64,000 nucleotides of DNA from Brugia malayi (lineage: Eukaryota; Nematoda; Chromadorea; Rhabditida; Onchocercidae): contig NW_025062479.1 in NCBI RefSeq assembly GCF_000002995.4, positions 3,493,721 to 3,557,720 on the forward strand, in the 5' to 3' direction. The notes beneath the pieces are model-generated. The model saw only the letters and a program-made list of their open reading frames with translations, did no database searches and was not told where the DNA came from. Positions 14,401 to 26,736 of this stretch are shown in pieces. Position numbers and translations under genes: made by a program. The first letter of the stretch is position 1. Each line of letters begins with the position of its first letter.

Positions 14401-14522
14401 ACTGTAACTAACTTAGTGAAAAACATATGAAATGTAAGACCAAAAATATGTTGGGAAAGAAAACATATCACAAGAAATGACGGCAAAATTTTCAAAACAA
14501 ACAAAATTATCAAAAAAAGGAA
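11405..14522. other. Non-coding interval between the convergent TIAR-like and GPR180-like genes
   Basis: No open frame with coding character was found on either strand. The interval contains the 3' flanks of both neighbours and a 31-nt inverted repeat at 13210-13240, listed separately. Confidence 0.5.
13210..13240. repeat. 31-nt near-perfect palindrome
   Basis: Two perfect 15-nt arms, TTTCTCTGCAGTTCC and its reverse complement, are separated by a single T. The centre reads TTCCTGGAA. It could form a hairpin in RNA or cruciform DNA, or be a dimeric protein-binding site. No flanking target duplication was noticed. Confidence 0.9.
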
Positions 14523-17500
14523 TTAAACAAATCCGTACCGCCCTTTACCCGCCAATCCACTAGCGAAGGCAGCCTAATGAAATAATCTACTTTTGGTGAA
14601 AAAGAGCCACGGAATAATTTCTCCACAAAGCGTATCAAAACATGAGTACCAGTAGCAAAGACAAATATTATAAAGACAATAATAGAGCAAAGAGGTATTG
14701 CAGTAAATTTGTTCTAGGTCAACAAAATAATCCCGTACTCCCAAGACACATATTCAAACCTCTCAACAGTGCCAAAAATAAGACAGTGAACAAGAAAATT
14801 AAATGTTAACAATTCGTCATCCTAGGAATGGACTCAAATATTTTCCAATATGCCACTTACAAGACTATCCGTATCAGCACTATCACTAATCATCAGATTC
14901 TCAAAATCCTCGCCTTCATTATCATTGGCCAAAACAAATCGCCTGTGTGACCTAAATATGATTCAAGTTGCTAAAAAATGCATCAATTATAACTAACTCT
15001 TGCTCCACAAGTTGTTATTATTATTATTGAGATCTAACGAATTTTGATATGAAATATGAAAAATGCTGAAGAAAAGGATTACGTGATATCAGCCAGAAAA
15101 TAATGTCGATTCGAACTAGTAGGCCAAAACAAATGTACCAGGCAAGCGATTGCTGCAAAATTTGCCGCTGTAGTTATGACTGAAAGTAGAGATAGAGATA
15201 ACAACACTGAAGTAATTGTAGTTTACAAAGACTTGATGACTGTAAAGAAATTAAAATGAAGCTTAGGTAATAGAGGCAGAACAAATAGCAGCTTACCAAG
15301 GATCATTTTAAATCTCCACAGAGCAGAGACAAAAGAAGCAATAATTCCAAGGCCCATAATATAAACAAACCATACAAGAAAACCAGCACCGAAATGAGCC
15401 AAGAAGATTGCCTTCCGCTCATCACTCTCCCTGAAATTTAGATTAATGAAAACCATACTGGTATTCGTAACCGCTACGGTGAAACTATTAAACAAGAACT
15501 AACTCATTTATCAAGCGGCGAACTTCTACCAAGAACCACAGCGCTTGTAACAAACGAATGACAATCATTGCGTAGCCTGGCCAAGATTTAAAAATATCGA
15601 TATCTTGTAGTACATCGTCAACGAAAAACTGCATATTTTTCAATAAATAACATTTGTAAAAAAAGTGAAATTTAGGTAATTGAAGGCCACGATTTAGATA
15701 TATTCCTTCTGCTCATCACTCTCCGAGCAATTTAGATGCAGGGAGTGCGAAGGAAATTAGTCTAGAATGAAAAACATCCAAACGTTTTAGAAACGAAAAT
15801 AAGACAAAAACGTACAAAATTGATCAAAAAAAGCAGGAAGTGAGTAGACGTAAGAAGTCCCCAAACAACGACAACTTTTGCATGTAGTAAAATTTCACTG
15901 TTGTTGCCGAATGACCAACCACAGCTGAGCAATATGAGCAGTAAGCAAAGAAGGCACGTCGACATCAAACGAGCAATTTCACCAACAAAACGAGCAAAGA
16001 AAACTCCCTGAAAATAAAACATTACTAGGTCCTTAAAGTTAGAAATGTTGTTTGAGAAATCACATTTTTTTCTTGTAATTCTTGTATTTAAATGAACCTG
16101 AAGTTTACCTGGCCATCAAAAGAGAATGCGATGACATTTATGCAGTGCAAAGCTAGACCAAATGCTTTCAGTACAATAATACAATTAAGAAGCTGATGGC
16201 GCGGGAAAATAGATGCAGAGTTGCATAATATCACAGAACGCCATTGACAAAACCCAACTACTATATATAGTATAAACAAAAGCATATATATCTCAGCGGA
16301 ATTCTGTAAATGACCAAATTAACAAGAAAAAAATTGGAAAATGATATTGAGAAAAAGAAAAGAAACTAGAAATCATATGAAATTTCAAACCGTGATATAA
16401 TTTTATTCATTTTGAGCAAGAAAATTGCAAAACATACTTGCTCTTCGAAACTGAATTGATGACCGAATGGATTCAAATAACGCATAAGAGGGCTTCCATT
16501 TGTGAGCCATAAATCATAACGTACAGTAATCTCTTTAACTGAAGGTTTCCACAAACAGTAAGAATCCAAATAACAGGCAGCCATTATCACATACCAATAT
16601 TGAGGAGTTGATGGTTCCTCAATCCTGAGAGTCAATTGAGAACCATTTATTACCTAAAGAGCAATGTCTATGACGTCAGCTACTTATCAGATACTTAACT
16701 AAGTTGCTATATACCTTACCCACCATGATAATGTCAACTTTAGTTTACCTTTAGCTAAATTCATATCTAAATTATTCTTCAAAAAATTATAATGAACAAA
16801 ACAAAATATTTGCAAAACAAAGTTTTGGACAATAATGCCAACATACTGGACGCCACGTAAATAAAAAAAAAACAGTTAGAAAGTTAAATAGCACATAACA
16901 GCAAACTGGAACCTTCCCAAGCATATCTTCCTCAACACAGAGTTTTCCTATTGGACATGGGATCCACCTCATTAGATCGCCTTTACCTTTTGGAAAGCAT
17001 TTCGTTTCAAATGCAAGTGAACTGATATTCTGAAAAAAGTAGAGAAGAGATGAAGTTTTTTCATTTAATCTTTTTCGAAATTGTAATTCTGAGCAAAAAT
17101 GTAAAGCTCATTAACAAAATGCATGCCCTAACAAGTTATAATCGTGTCGAAATAAATGGTAAGACTATTTATTGTGAGAAACATTTCGATGAACCTTTTT
17201 AAAATTTTGTGGATGTACAGTAAACAGCGAAAAGTGTGAAATCTATTGCAAACCAAAATGCTTAAGCATCATGTGGTTCAATAAAGTTCATGGAAATATC
17301 AAAATTTTCCCATCAAATACCTTTAGCAAAGTGTCACATGACTGTTTGGGCGCTGCTTTATTAATAAATCCATTGACAAGTGATCTCGGTATAATCAGCA
17401 GCACTCCTTGTGCTATAATGAAGTCAAATAGTAAAACAAACCCAATATCTGGAAAGAATTTTAATCTTTCAAAATGGGGCAAATGTAAAAAAAAGGATTA

Positions 17501-17733
17501 CCACCATTAACTATCTTTGATGATACATTGCCGTAAACAAATCCACGACTATGCTCCGCATCCAATGGATCGATCTGCTGGAACCCAAATTTAGCAAGAA
17601 CGGAAAATCGGCTACTGCGTGAACTCCAAGTACCGACAATTCGTATTGCTTGACTTCTTTGTAAGATGGTATAATAAATTAATTCAAATAATAAGATATG
17701 GGAAAGACTGTGGACAGATAAATACTGACTCAT
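14523..17733 (-). CDS. GPR180/TMEM145-like seven-transmembrane protein (intimal-thickness-related receptor family)
   Basis: Member of the GPR180/TMEM145 family: a signal peptide, a beta-rich luminal or extracellular domain and a GPCR-like seven-helix domain; ligand unsettled. Model of 525 residues, exons in transcription order 17733-17502, 17448-17321, 17029-16913, 16653-16438, 16303-16109, 16007-15816, 15628-15504, 15430-15297, 15179-15083, 14951-14861, 14573-14523; all phases agree. Residues 1-29 look like a signal peptide (SHILLFELIYYTILQRSQA). The ectodomain (about 30-230) has RFSVLAKFGFQ and ends YDLWLTNGS...HQFSFEEQ, the hallmark just before helix 1. Helices begin at EIYMLLFILYIVVGF (about 235). 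SWPGYAMIVIRLLQALWFLV (helix 5 region) and WPTSSNRHYF after helix 7 match TMEM145. The tail is acidic. If the last intron is retained, the protein instead ends VSGILENI after residue 509. Confidence 0.88.
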
Positions 17734-19072
17734 TCTCGATCATCTTGTCTTAAATGATAGTCTGCACGACGAACTGAATCCAGACTATAATTCATTTGTA
17801 TCCCACAAAACTTTACACCTAAAATTAAGTCCAACCATCGTGCACGTTACCAAGGTAGTTCCTGTTATCAAAACGATTGATGTTATCTCATTAAACTTAT
17901 TATTGTCAATGGTATCTCTTTCTGTGATCAATAAGCTAGAACAGTCTTAAATTCTGTCAGTTAAGTAGTCCTTTTCTGTCTTCAAGTCGCCGTATAATGT
18001 CCGATTATCATATCCGATAACATCTACATCCACTAAACCCGCAAATCTTAGATCTGCTTAACAAAAATCCCTCCATCTGCAAAACATTTCACTGAAAAGC
18101 TTAGTCAGCCGCAAAATACCACCAGGTGAAACGATTTGGTGAAGGTGCGGGAATGAACGTGCGGATAGGAAGTGGCTTGTTTTCTTCACGAGTGAAGTTT
18201 GGATGAAAGCTTAAAATTCCTGCTATCAACGAACCATAAAATTTAGTGGTTAGGATTAAGTTAGCTAACATCTACCGTGACCTTAGTAAAGACATATATT
18301 TTTCACGGGGAAAAACAATCCATAAACCGTGTGTCTTTCTTCAGAAAGTAAAAATAACTCTTCGGTTCTTGAAATATTTGCCTGAAGGGATTTGGAAGCT
18401 TCACTCTATCAAATCCAGGATGATTTAATTTAAATTCACATGGTCAGAACAAGGAAACTTTCCTGTGGGATTTGTATAATGTAGTAGGGCTTGTCTTAAA
18501 TGTGATGCTATCATCTTTCAGCGAACCATAAATAAATAATTATATATATATGGAATTCTATTTTTGTTGCCATTTAGATGAGACATTTATATTTCAACAA
18601 TTGCGCTCTATGAATTTGCTTCAGATTTTTTATGAAATGTTTTTGCTAAAATGCATCAAGTAAGCTTGGTGAATTAACATTGTTTCCTATTAATGTTTTT
18701 ATTAGATAAACTAATGAGATCAATAATAGCTTCTGCACAGGAAGTTCAGATTTATGATCTTTAAAACAACGAGAATAATATTAAGTGATTCAGCTGTGGT
18801 CTTTTACTAGAAATTTTTGATTTTTCGTAAAGAAATGGTTTTTTTCCGATCGGGCTTACCAGTAATTATACTGTGATATGCAAATTTGTTTTATCAGGCT
18901 AATAATGTGGACATGTAGTATATTTTCTTCCCTTTTAACCTCAACATTTTTTGGTGTGTTTTTGCTACATAATGGTAAATTTGTTTTGTTATTCAATTTT
19001 TTGCGTATGAAGAATAACCGTAATTAAAATCCTGAAAAGTACCAGAGGATTTACAGTTTCCTAGTGTATATA
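17734..19072. other. Non-coding interval upstream of the GPR180-like gene
   Basis: Holds the 5' flank of the GPR180-like gene and the 3' flank of the CAP gene, both on the minus strand. The longest open frames are about 60 codons and show no coding signature or matching splice sites. Confidence 0.5.
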
Positions 19073-22000
19073 TTACTCTATGGGTGGCAAAACATTGTCG
19101 TCATAATTTCTCTTATCAAGTACATTTCCGGGTGGGTCATACTTAACAACAACATAAATGAGTGTAGACGGGAAATCAGGCTGACATTTGTTAACACGGC
19201 GTCCACTGAAGTTTCGCATTGCTACGCCAACACCCACTTGTGTTGTGGACTTCCATACAAGTTGAGTAAAGTGTCCAGTGCGGTGGTAATCCAAGTGATG
19301 ATGCCTGGAAGTAATTGTTAGCTGTGGAGTTCCGACGAAACAAAAAAGGGAATAAGAGCAAATTGTTCATAGCTAAACTGTAAAAGCGAAACTTCTATCC
19401 CCATCATTTTATCTTTTTCTCCAATAACTTTTGCATTAGCAGCTTATTGCGACTAGCTCTGATTGAACAGCACCGAAGCACAGCTGGACATACTAGGCCT
19501 GTCAATTTGATTTCTGGACCGTTCATAACTGTAGAAATGTATGCAAATTTATTGAAGAAATGAAGTTTGCTTTTCTTTAATATGACCTTTAAGTATTACA
19601 TATTAGTTAATCGACAGTTTCTCACCAGTAGTTCCACTCCTGACCATTGTACATAACCGTCGGTACAAATTATAGATGGCATATTCCAATTTGTCAGATG
19701 AAAGTACAAGCACTTCCGTTACAACATCGAATGTCTTGAACGTTTTGGAAACTTTTTTCTTAGTAAACCGTGTTCAGGTTAACAAAAGCTAAACTTGCTT
19801 TACTTTTCTGACTTGAAATAACTTCAGCAAACAGAATCAAAAGAATAAAAATTTAACCAAATGCGCTGAGTTCTTTGCAACAGACGTTGCTTGATATCTT
19901 CGCAGTATCCAAGGTTAGTTGTAATATCCGGTGCAAATTCTGAGTGGGAAATCATGTTGAAAAATGCAGCTACTTTTGATATCAATTTTTATTTTCGGAA
20001 ACCGGATTCGGAAGGACCTCTTTCATTAGCGTTGACGACTATACGCAGCAACCATATTACTCCATGTTTGTAGTCTCTCTTCCTCTCTATCTGTCTATTT
20101 ATATATGTATATACTTTAAATTTGAAATGTCCACAACACGTCATTATGGCATTACATTGTAGATACCTTTACAGAGGACCACCTGGATTTGGTTCATGAT
20201 GAGCCATAAGCAATAGTAACATAAATCTGAAAGGATCATTCGTGCAGTATTGCTAGTCCGGGAATTAAATTGACAGACCATGCATGTCCTAGAAGATTCA
20301 AGCAAGATGAACCAATCCGGAAAGATGTAAGATTAAATGAGCCTTTTTCGAAAAGCCGAATCTAGGAATTCAAGTTTGCAGTTAGTTGTATTATAAAAAG
20401 AGTAGTGCACTGGATGATTGGACAGTTTTTTTTTCTTCTCAAAGCACAATTTTTTGATAACTGACGTTTTATAATTATATCCATGTGCTTCAACATAGAA
20501 GCTCTGGACAGTCATTAGTGCCATTGTTTCTTCGTCTGGCAATAAATTTGTCGCGTAGTAGAATAAGTTTTCTCCAAACCTATTAATAGTCAAAATTACT
20601 AACAACATTATATTCAACATTTACTTTATTTTGACATTTTCAGAAGTGAGTTCCATAGTATTATTCCAAGTAGGAGACAAGGATAAGTTCTGCGTTCAAA
20701 TAACCTTTTTGATGGGTCGTGTATCAAGCAATCCGCTTTGCTAGCTAAACGTTCTGCCCACATTTCAGCTATCCGTTCAAGTTCACTGTTGGTTTCAAGC
20801 AAACCGACACCATGTTTGTTACGATAAACATTGTGTCCACTAACAAGCTGCAAGAAGTGAAAACAAGTGTGTCAATTAGGATCTCACAGTACTTAATTAG
20901 AATCTACAAAGATAATAATAAAATAATCTTGTGACTTACCCCACGAAAAAAAGCCTATTCAATTGGAGCGGAAGAAAAAAAATGGGATGGTTATACTTGC
21001 AAGAGAACTTTAAAAACTGATAATTAAAAAGGAAGTCTTGTGCTGGATAATACATACATCTTTAAAAATTCGCTTTTCTATTATCATTATTACTATTCCT
21101 TTATGTTTACTAAGCTAATATTTTATCGAAATATCCACTTCTAGGTAATAACCACGGAAGTTAGAGTAAGCATCCATTATTCTAATAACATTTGAACAGA
21201 CTTTACCCACTCTTTGCGGTACAAATTTAAAATTAGCGAATGAAACGGACAATAACACCGGGACATATAAATTCAGTGCGTTTTTTAGGGCAGGTATGCA
21301 CAGGTATTTCCTGTATTTTATTATAATCGTATTACCATTACATACCACCCATGCACGCATACATACACGTACAGATGCAGACAGACACACATTCACAGAC
21401 ATAAGTATGAATAGAAATGGAGAAGTAGTAATATGCCCATACCATAATACAGCGATTGTTTGTACTAATCATCTTTTGAATTAAAACGCGTCATTTCCGA
21501 TTTACCATGATGCACTTTGCAAACTGCTTGATTTTCAGACTTTTTTTTTGAAAAAAAAAAAAAAAAAAAAAAACGATGCACCACCGTTACCGCCGTTTTA
21601 CAACATTCACTCCTATTACTTCTAGTAAAAGTCTAGGACGTAACATCATGAACTACTATCATTCCTTTTGCGCATCACGGAATTTGAAAAAGCTGAAAAA
21701 TAAGTATTGATGTGGACGTACAGTAATGGTGTTTGGGTAAAACCTTCATCGAGATATTTGAAGCAAATAATGCTATTATTTTTAATTCCCGTTAAAAATA
21801 AGAAAGTCTTACAGCATCCTTGTAAATAGCAATATTGAACTGAGCAGGTGATAAATGATGTTTTTTGGCGCTTTGTAATAAGCGTTCCTTAATCTTTGCA
21901 ATCTAAATTAAGGTTCGGTTAGTAACGATGTAAAGAATGGCCAATTATCCATCACCTTTCATTTAAATGGCCATATACAGAGTGCAAGTGCAAAACTTGT

Positions 22001-23338
22001 TTAATTACACGTGACGAACATGACGCTGTAGATTGATGATGATCAAAAGGGAATTTTTCAGCTTTCTTAAACTAAAGTTTTAGTCTCCTGTCATCATTGA
22101 TCAAAATCCGCTAAAACAATGTACTAAATACTACATTATAAAGTGTTGTTTGATTTAGCTGAATAATTATGGCTTCCTTCTAATTTGGCCTGACGATCTT
22201 TCTGCTCCTTCCTTTCCTCTTTTTCGTTTTTTGGAAATCGAAATTCAACGCAGTGATTTTTTTTTTACAAAGAAATCTTTTGTAATATGTACTTACTTAT
22301 CCAGTTTGTTTATTTTCTCAACTTTTATGATAATATTATGCCTTTTTTAAGGCGGAAAATTTCTTGAAAAATTTTAAACATGAGATCGGAATATTTTAAG
22401 CATGAAACCTAGTTAGACTCTAAAGATCCGCCATTTTATGTCATCACTTTATACCATGTTGTTCAAAATATTGAAAAGCAGAAGAGTTGAATGATAAATT
22501 AGGCGAGAATCGAAGTAGTTATCAGTATGTAGCTGGTTTGAGAATGGTTACAACCCTTTCGTCATCACAAGGAGACAATTTGTCTAGCAGAAATTTTACG
22601 GATGAGAGCTGTGCATTTAAAAACCATTGTAACTGACAAATTATGATTACATCAAGTCGTGAAGATTTACGATATCTTCCTTAACTCCAGTAACAGTTAT
22701 GTAACAATCGATAAAATTCTATAAGGGTTTCTAAGAACAACTCTGTTTAGGTTCATTTCTGTTCAAGAAAGATTTCTGTCCGCAAAGAATTTCGTAATTG
22801 GATAACACCTAATTATTTCTTTTATTCTGTTCTTTAGAGAATTTTCAAAGAGTAATGCCAGGATTCATCAGCATCCAAATTTAAAAAAATCTAACTTTTA
22901 AACAAACTTTTCAGTTTGATACTTACGCTATCAAAATTCTGCATGTTTGTTTCTGTGAAAGACAATTTTCTTAATGATTTATCCGGCCATTTTTCCGTTT
23001 TGTCGAATCGTACGGCAGCTGACATATATGATTGTTCTGAATCAGCTAGTGGGGCACTGGACAAACTGATATAACTGAGCCTAAAAGATATTAAAATACT
23101 AGGCTTGTACAACAACAGAATTGATTTTACTGATACTCGGCCGCAGGAAAGCATGACCAAAAGTAAGCTGTTATATTTACTGAATGAATCCGCTTTTGCA
23201 AGGGATGCAATCCTGACAACGGATGTCCTTGGAGCATGACAACAGCGCGGTGTTTTTGAATTTGGAATTCGTAATTGACTGGTACGGTGGATCTGTCAAA
23301 TGATACGGGCCAATCCTAATTTCTATGTACAACATATT
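19073..23338 (-). CDS. CAP/SCP-domain protein of the GAPR-1 (GLIPR2) type with an N-terminal extension; 5' end unresolved
   Basis: The C-terminal half is a CAP domain closest to Golgi-associated GAPR-1/GLIPR2. Exons in transcription order 23338-23181, 23080-22927, 21902-21813, 20847-20705, 20579-20466, 19304-19073 give about 296 residues in consistent phase. CAP signatures are GHNVYRNKHGVGLL, RFGENLFYY, the HFTQLVWKST box with the conserved His, and the GAPR-1-type end YDPPGNV...DDNVLPPIE. Before it lie a short helical exon (IAKIKERLLQSAKKHH) and two exons of unrecognised sequence including CSKDIRCQDCIPC. The 5'-most exon may begin at ATG 23335, but a Cys-rich open stretch continues upstream to about 23595 and no clean joining was found. 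Many nematode CAP proteins are secreted; no signal peptide is visible in the resolved part. Confidence 0.82.
21541..21573 (+). repeat. Adjacent poly-T and poly-A runs
   Basis: Nine T, one G, then 23 A lie inside the intron between 20848 and 21812 of the CAP gene. This is a low-complexity hairpin-capable tract with no sign of a mobile element around it. Confidence 0.8.
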
Positions 23339-23384
23339 CTGCAAACAAATTGTGATTCTTCAAAAACTGGGTATAGAAAGTGAC

Positions 23385-23595
23385 TGATTGAAATGAAGGG
23401 TTTATAAATGCCTGAGTGGTATTAGCTGTGATCTGAGCGATTAAACATTTGTTATAGTGAGGGTTATGAACGCAGCTAGAGGAGTACAGTGCTTGCGGTA
23501 TTGAGTTTTGAGTTGTCTGACCGCTAACAACTGTCGAACAGCTACAATCGCCACTTCTTTCTGGTTCGGAAGTCTCATTGTTGCAAGCGCAAAAT
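23385..23595 (-). CDS. Candidate Cys-rich 5' exon of the CAP gene or of a separate gene
   Basis: After a good acceptor (CATTCCAG) the minus strand is open for over 70 codons, beginning FCACNNETSEPERSGDCSCS and containing SSSCVHNPHYNKCLIAQ. Joining it in phase to the next exon needs a 46-nt intron with a GTCACT donor, which is unusually short. Further upstream, 23770-23898 is open in a frame containing STLVMSMQFHAIELKIL with a GTAGAA donor, but its phase (1) does not match this exon (2). At least one piece of the gene start is therefore missing or misassigned. Confidence 0.35.
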
Positions 23596-23898
23596 CTGGA
23601 ATGAGCAATTTTATCACTAAGTTCGCAAATTTTTTGCCTGAATGACTTCGAGGTCAGATTTCATCATTAAGTAATCATTTTATAAGTTGATCTGAAGAAA
23701 GAACTAAACAAATCAGTGATAACATAATAGGTGCTTAGTTGGAGTGATGACCGAATTGCCTTTTCTACCTTTCAGAATTTTCAATTCAATTGCGTGAAAT
23801 TGCATAGACATTACAAGTGTGGAATGATCAGTATCAGCATTTCGTTTTAATAACATTACTGTAGACAGACAAGATAGAGTCACGAAAGTACTTTTCAC

Positions 23899-25264
23899 CG
23901 GAAATCGTATCGTTCATTTTTGACTTCATCTATTTCCGTTGCTCCAAGTGCTTTGTATTTTTGTATGATTATCTCAATTCTTATATAATTCTCCTGTAAT
24001 CCATTTTCCTGCAAACTTTTGTTTGGAGAAGCTTTTATGAAAAAAAAAATCGTCTTAATGACAATTGTTTAAAGAAATATTACTGAACGATAATGCACAA
24101 ATTTTGCTCAAAGTTTTGCTTTTTTCATTGCGACAAAAAATTCATCGGGAAAATAATCCATTGATTCAACGGATGACTGTGCAATTGGCACTGTACAAAT
24201 GACATACGGACAAACAGTTTAAATTATAAGAATGTAGTACCTTTCCATAACTTTGCTTTATCCTACTTTCATTTTTGAATTGGAATTGGCCAGTTATCTT
24301 CTCTTAACTAAGCTAATGCATAGCAATTGTTTCTGTTGCACTTACGTACTACTAAAACAAGTTGATCAAAATCATCGCTTGATTCCGAGTTGCGTAGAAC
24401 TATTTATCCATTGGTAACTTTTACCAGAATTGTGAAATAAATTAAGAATACGAAACAGACTAACTTTTTCAATAATATTCGAAATACCAGATGAAGTCAA
24501 TAAAACCAGAAGGAGAAGAGAAAAAAAATGAAGCATTGCCTTTCCCTTGAGACTGAAATGTTATGCTTCGCCACGTATGTTTCTGAATTTTTGAATCTTC
24601 AATAAAGGGCTGGTGGGCGGAAACCAGATAGTGACCTTGTAATTACCTACAACTACTGAGTGTTTTACTACTATTGCCCGCCTTCGTTCATCTATTTTGT
24701 TTACCTTAGCGATGCTGACGCTATGTGACATCCGTTACGAACAAATGACAAACTTCGATTATCCCCTATCTCGTCCCCTCCTTTCACTGGCCACTATATC
24801 GTACTTTGAACTAAACACTTCACTCACATTAGCACGTTTTTTATGTTTGTATCCAAATGATAAGCTACAAAGGAAATTAATCGTTTCATTTTTTTTTTGC
24901 CAAACTAAGACAATCCCAAATTTCTTACTTAATAGCAACGGCAAAATATGTTCAAACGACACTGCTACGGATACAGCTTTTACTGTTTACACTGTGACCA
25001 TACAAAATCGAATAATGTATTTCTTTTGTAGAATATAAATTGCCGAAACAAAAACCATTGAGGACTCTCCATGTCTCCTCATCGCTGTCAGTAATTTTAT
25101 ATTGACATATTCTTTGTTTCGATATATGTCAATATATCTAAACTCATTACTCATTAATGAATATTGTAAAACTCATTAATAAATGTTGCTTACAATTATA
25201 TAAAATCAAAACTGTTATTTAATCTCATAATCCTCAAATTCGTAATCTTTTTGGGCACAAGTGT
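23899..25264. other. Interval upstream of the small secreted-protein gene
   Basis: Separates the CAP gene (-) from the small four-exon gene (+). A 113-codon plus-strand frame at 24697-25038 lacks an ATG at its start and has no recognisable motif; it is probably fortuitous. The first exon of the small gene may lie here. Confidence 0.4.
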
Positions 25265-25826
25265 AGCAGAAAACCCATTTGACAAAAACGACTGCATTGA
25301 AAATGGCGAATTAAGTGTGGAGGTCACCATCTATAAAGAACATTTTAGCTCACTTATCCATATATTCTCTCTTTTTTAGGTACTGTTCACTTCTCAAATG
25401 CTTAATCAAGATATAAAAGTAGCAATACCTCAGGCAAGTACAAATTTTTTGTAGTAATTCATAGCTGCAAAGGATAAAGGACCAAAAGAACCCGATGTAA
25501 ATGAACTTTCGAGAACTTCATTTCAGCTATTTGACATCCAATTTGCAATAGGAATACCACAGTTTGAAAAAAAAACCTTAAAATCTCCTATCTTATTCCC
25601 ATGTATTTTCTGTCTTTTGCACAGTGCAGAAGTGGAGTTAAGTTCGAGCCAGTTACTGATCCAAACCTAAATGGTAGAAGTAACAAAATGAGCCCAAAAT
25701 TTTCGCTACTAACCTATTACCCCCGGTCACCAATTTTTACATTATTTGACTGCTTTGCTAACAGCTTTCAGTGATTTGAATGGGAAATCTGCAGCTGTCT
25801 TTGCAGTTCTCTTATCCATTAACTAA
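25265..25826 (+). CDS. Small, probably secreted protein of unknown family (3' four exons; start unresolved)
   Basis: Four short exons join in phase: a first exon ending at 25322, then 25380-25433, 25625-25673 and 25765-25826 (TAA). The peptide reads AENPFDKNDCIENGELSVE, then VLFTSQMLNQDIKVAIPQ, then CRSGVKFEPVTDPNLN, then AFSDLNGKSAAVFAVLLSIN. In frame before ENPFD lies a hydrophobic stretch (LIILKFVIFLGTSVA) that looks like a signal peptide, but no in-frame ATG precedes it after the last stop. The start may be in an upstream exon joined near 25269, with the acceptor TGTAGCAG. Two cysteines and a short hydrophobic C-terminus are visible. The intron after 25433 has a GC donor (CAG|GCAAGT), because the nearby GT gives a stop. 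I do not recognise the family. Confidence 0.55.
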
Positions 25827-26736
25827 AATTTTACAAAATCAGTAGCCTGAGCCATATATATATGCGCTTATACACATACGGACGGCGTATCTCGCAACTT
25901 AAATTCCACAACAAACAAGCAATAAGCACCTGAATAAACATTTTATATTTGTATCCCTTAAAAAGGTAAAAATGGAAAGACTCCAAGAGGGGAGACAAAT
26001 GAACAGCAGCAACAGCATCAAATAAATAAGAATGAACACTTTTCTAGAAACATCCGAATCGCTTTATGAGCTCTTTCACCTTTTTTTAAAAAGAATGAAA
26101 ATGAGAAGCTTCACATGAAAATATGATGTTGCTCTCCTCTTCTGGTGCAACTTTACTGTATATAATGCTTCCAAATATCAAAAGGACGAACATCGTAGAA
26201 GTAACAGAAGAGTGCTTACTATACGTTGAGCAAATAATAGAACTGTTTTACAATTGCAACCTTAAAAATACTTATAACAAATAAAGAGGTCAGCTCTACA
26301 TTAACATGGCATCATTAGTATAATTGTCGGTAATTTGGTCTACTGATGAGACCGCTGTATCTGCGAAATGAATAAATGATTAACGTTAAGCTTAGTTTCT
26401 TACCACCGAACTGCTCACAAGGTTTTATTTTGTAGTTATTCTACATATGGCAGTACTTAGGATTTATAGAAATGCTCATAATAATAACCATGTTTAGAAA
26501 TACAGACAGACGAAGAGACAACGGTATATGGAAAGTGCTCCTCAGAAGGACGGATACATTTGGAACATGAACATGTGCTGGAAGCACAAATTCCTCAATA
26601 ATAACCCGATTCACCTGAACCCGTACCTAACAGAGTTAAATGAATAACAGCGAGAACAGCTTTTAGATTTACTGACCTCCAAGAACTAGAAAGGAATAAA
26701 AATGTATAAAAAAACTAATCTATTATCACAACCATA
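25827..26736. other. Interval between the convergent small gene and TAF3
   Basis: Contains the 3' flanks of both genes. A minus-strand AATAAA (26429-26424) lies about 310 nt after the TAF3 stop and may be its polyadenylation signal. No coding exon was recognised. Confidence 0.4.

Noticed and set aside
24697..25038. 113-codon plus-strand frame
   Set aside because: No ATG at its start, no motif, and low-complexity T-rich segments; no splice partner found.
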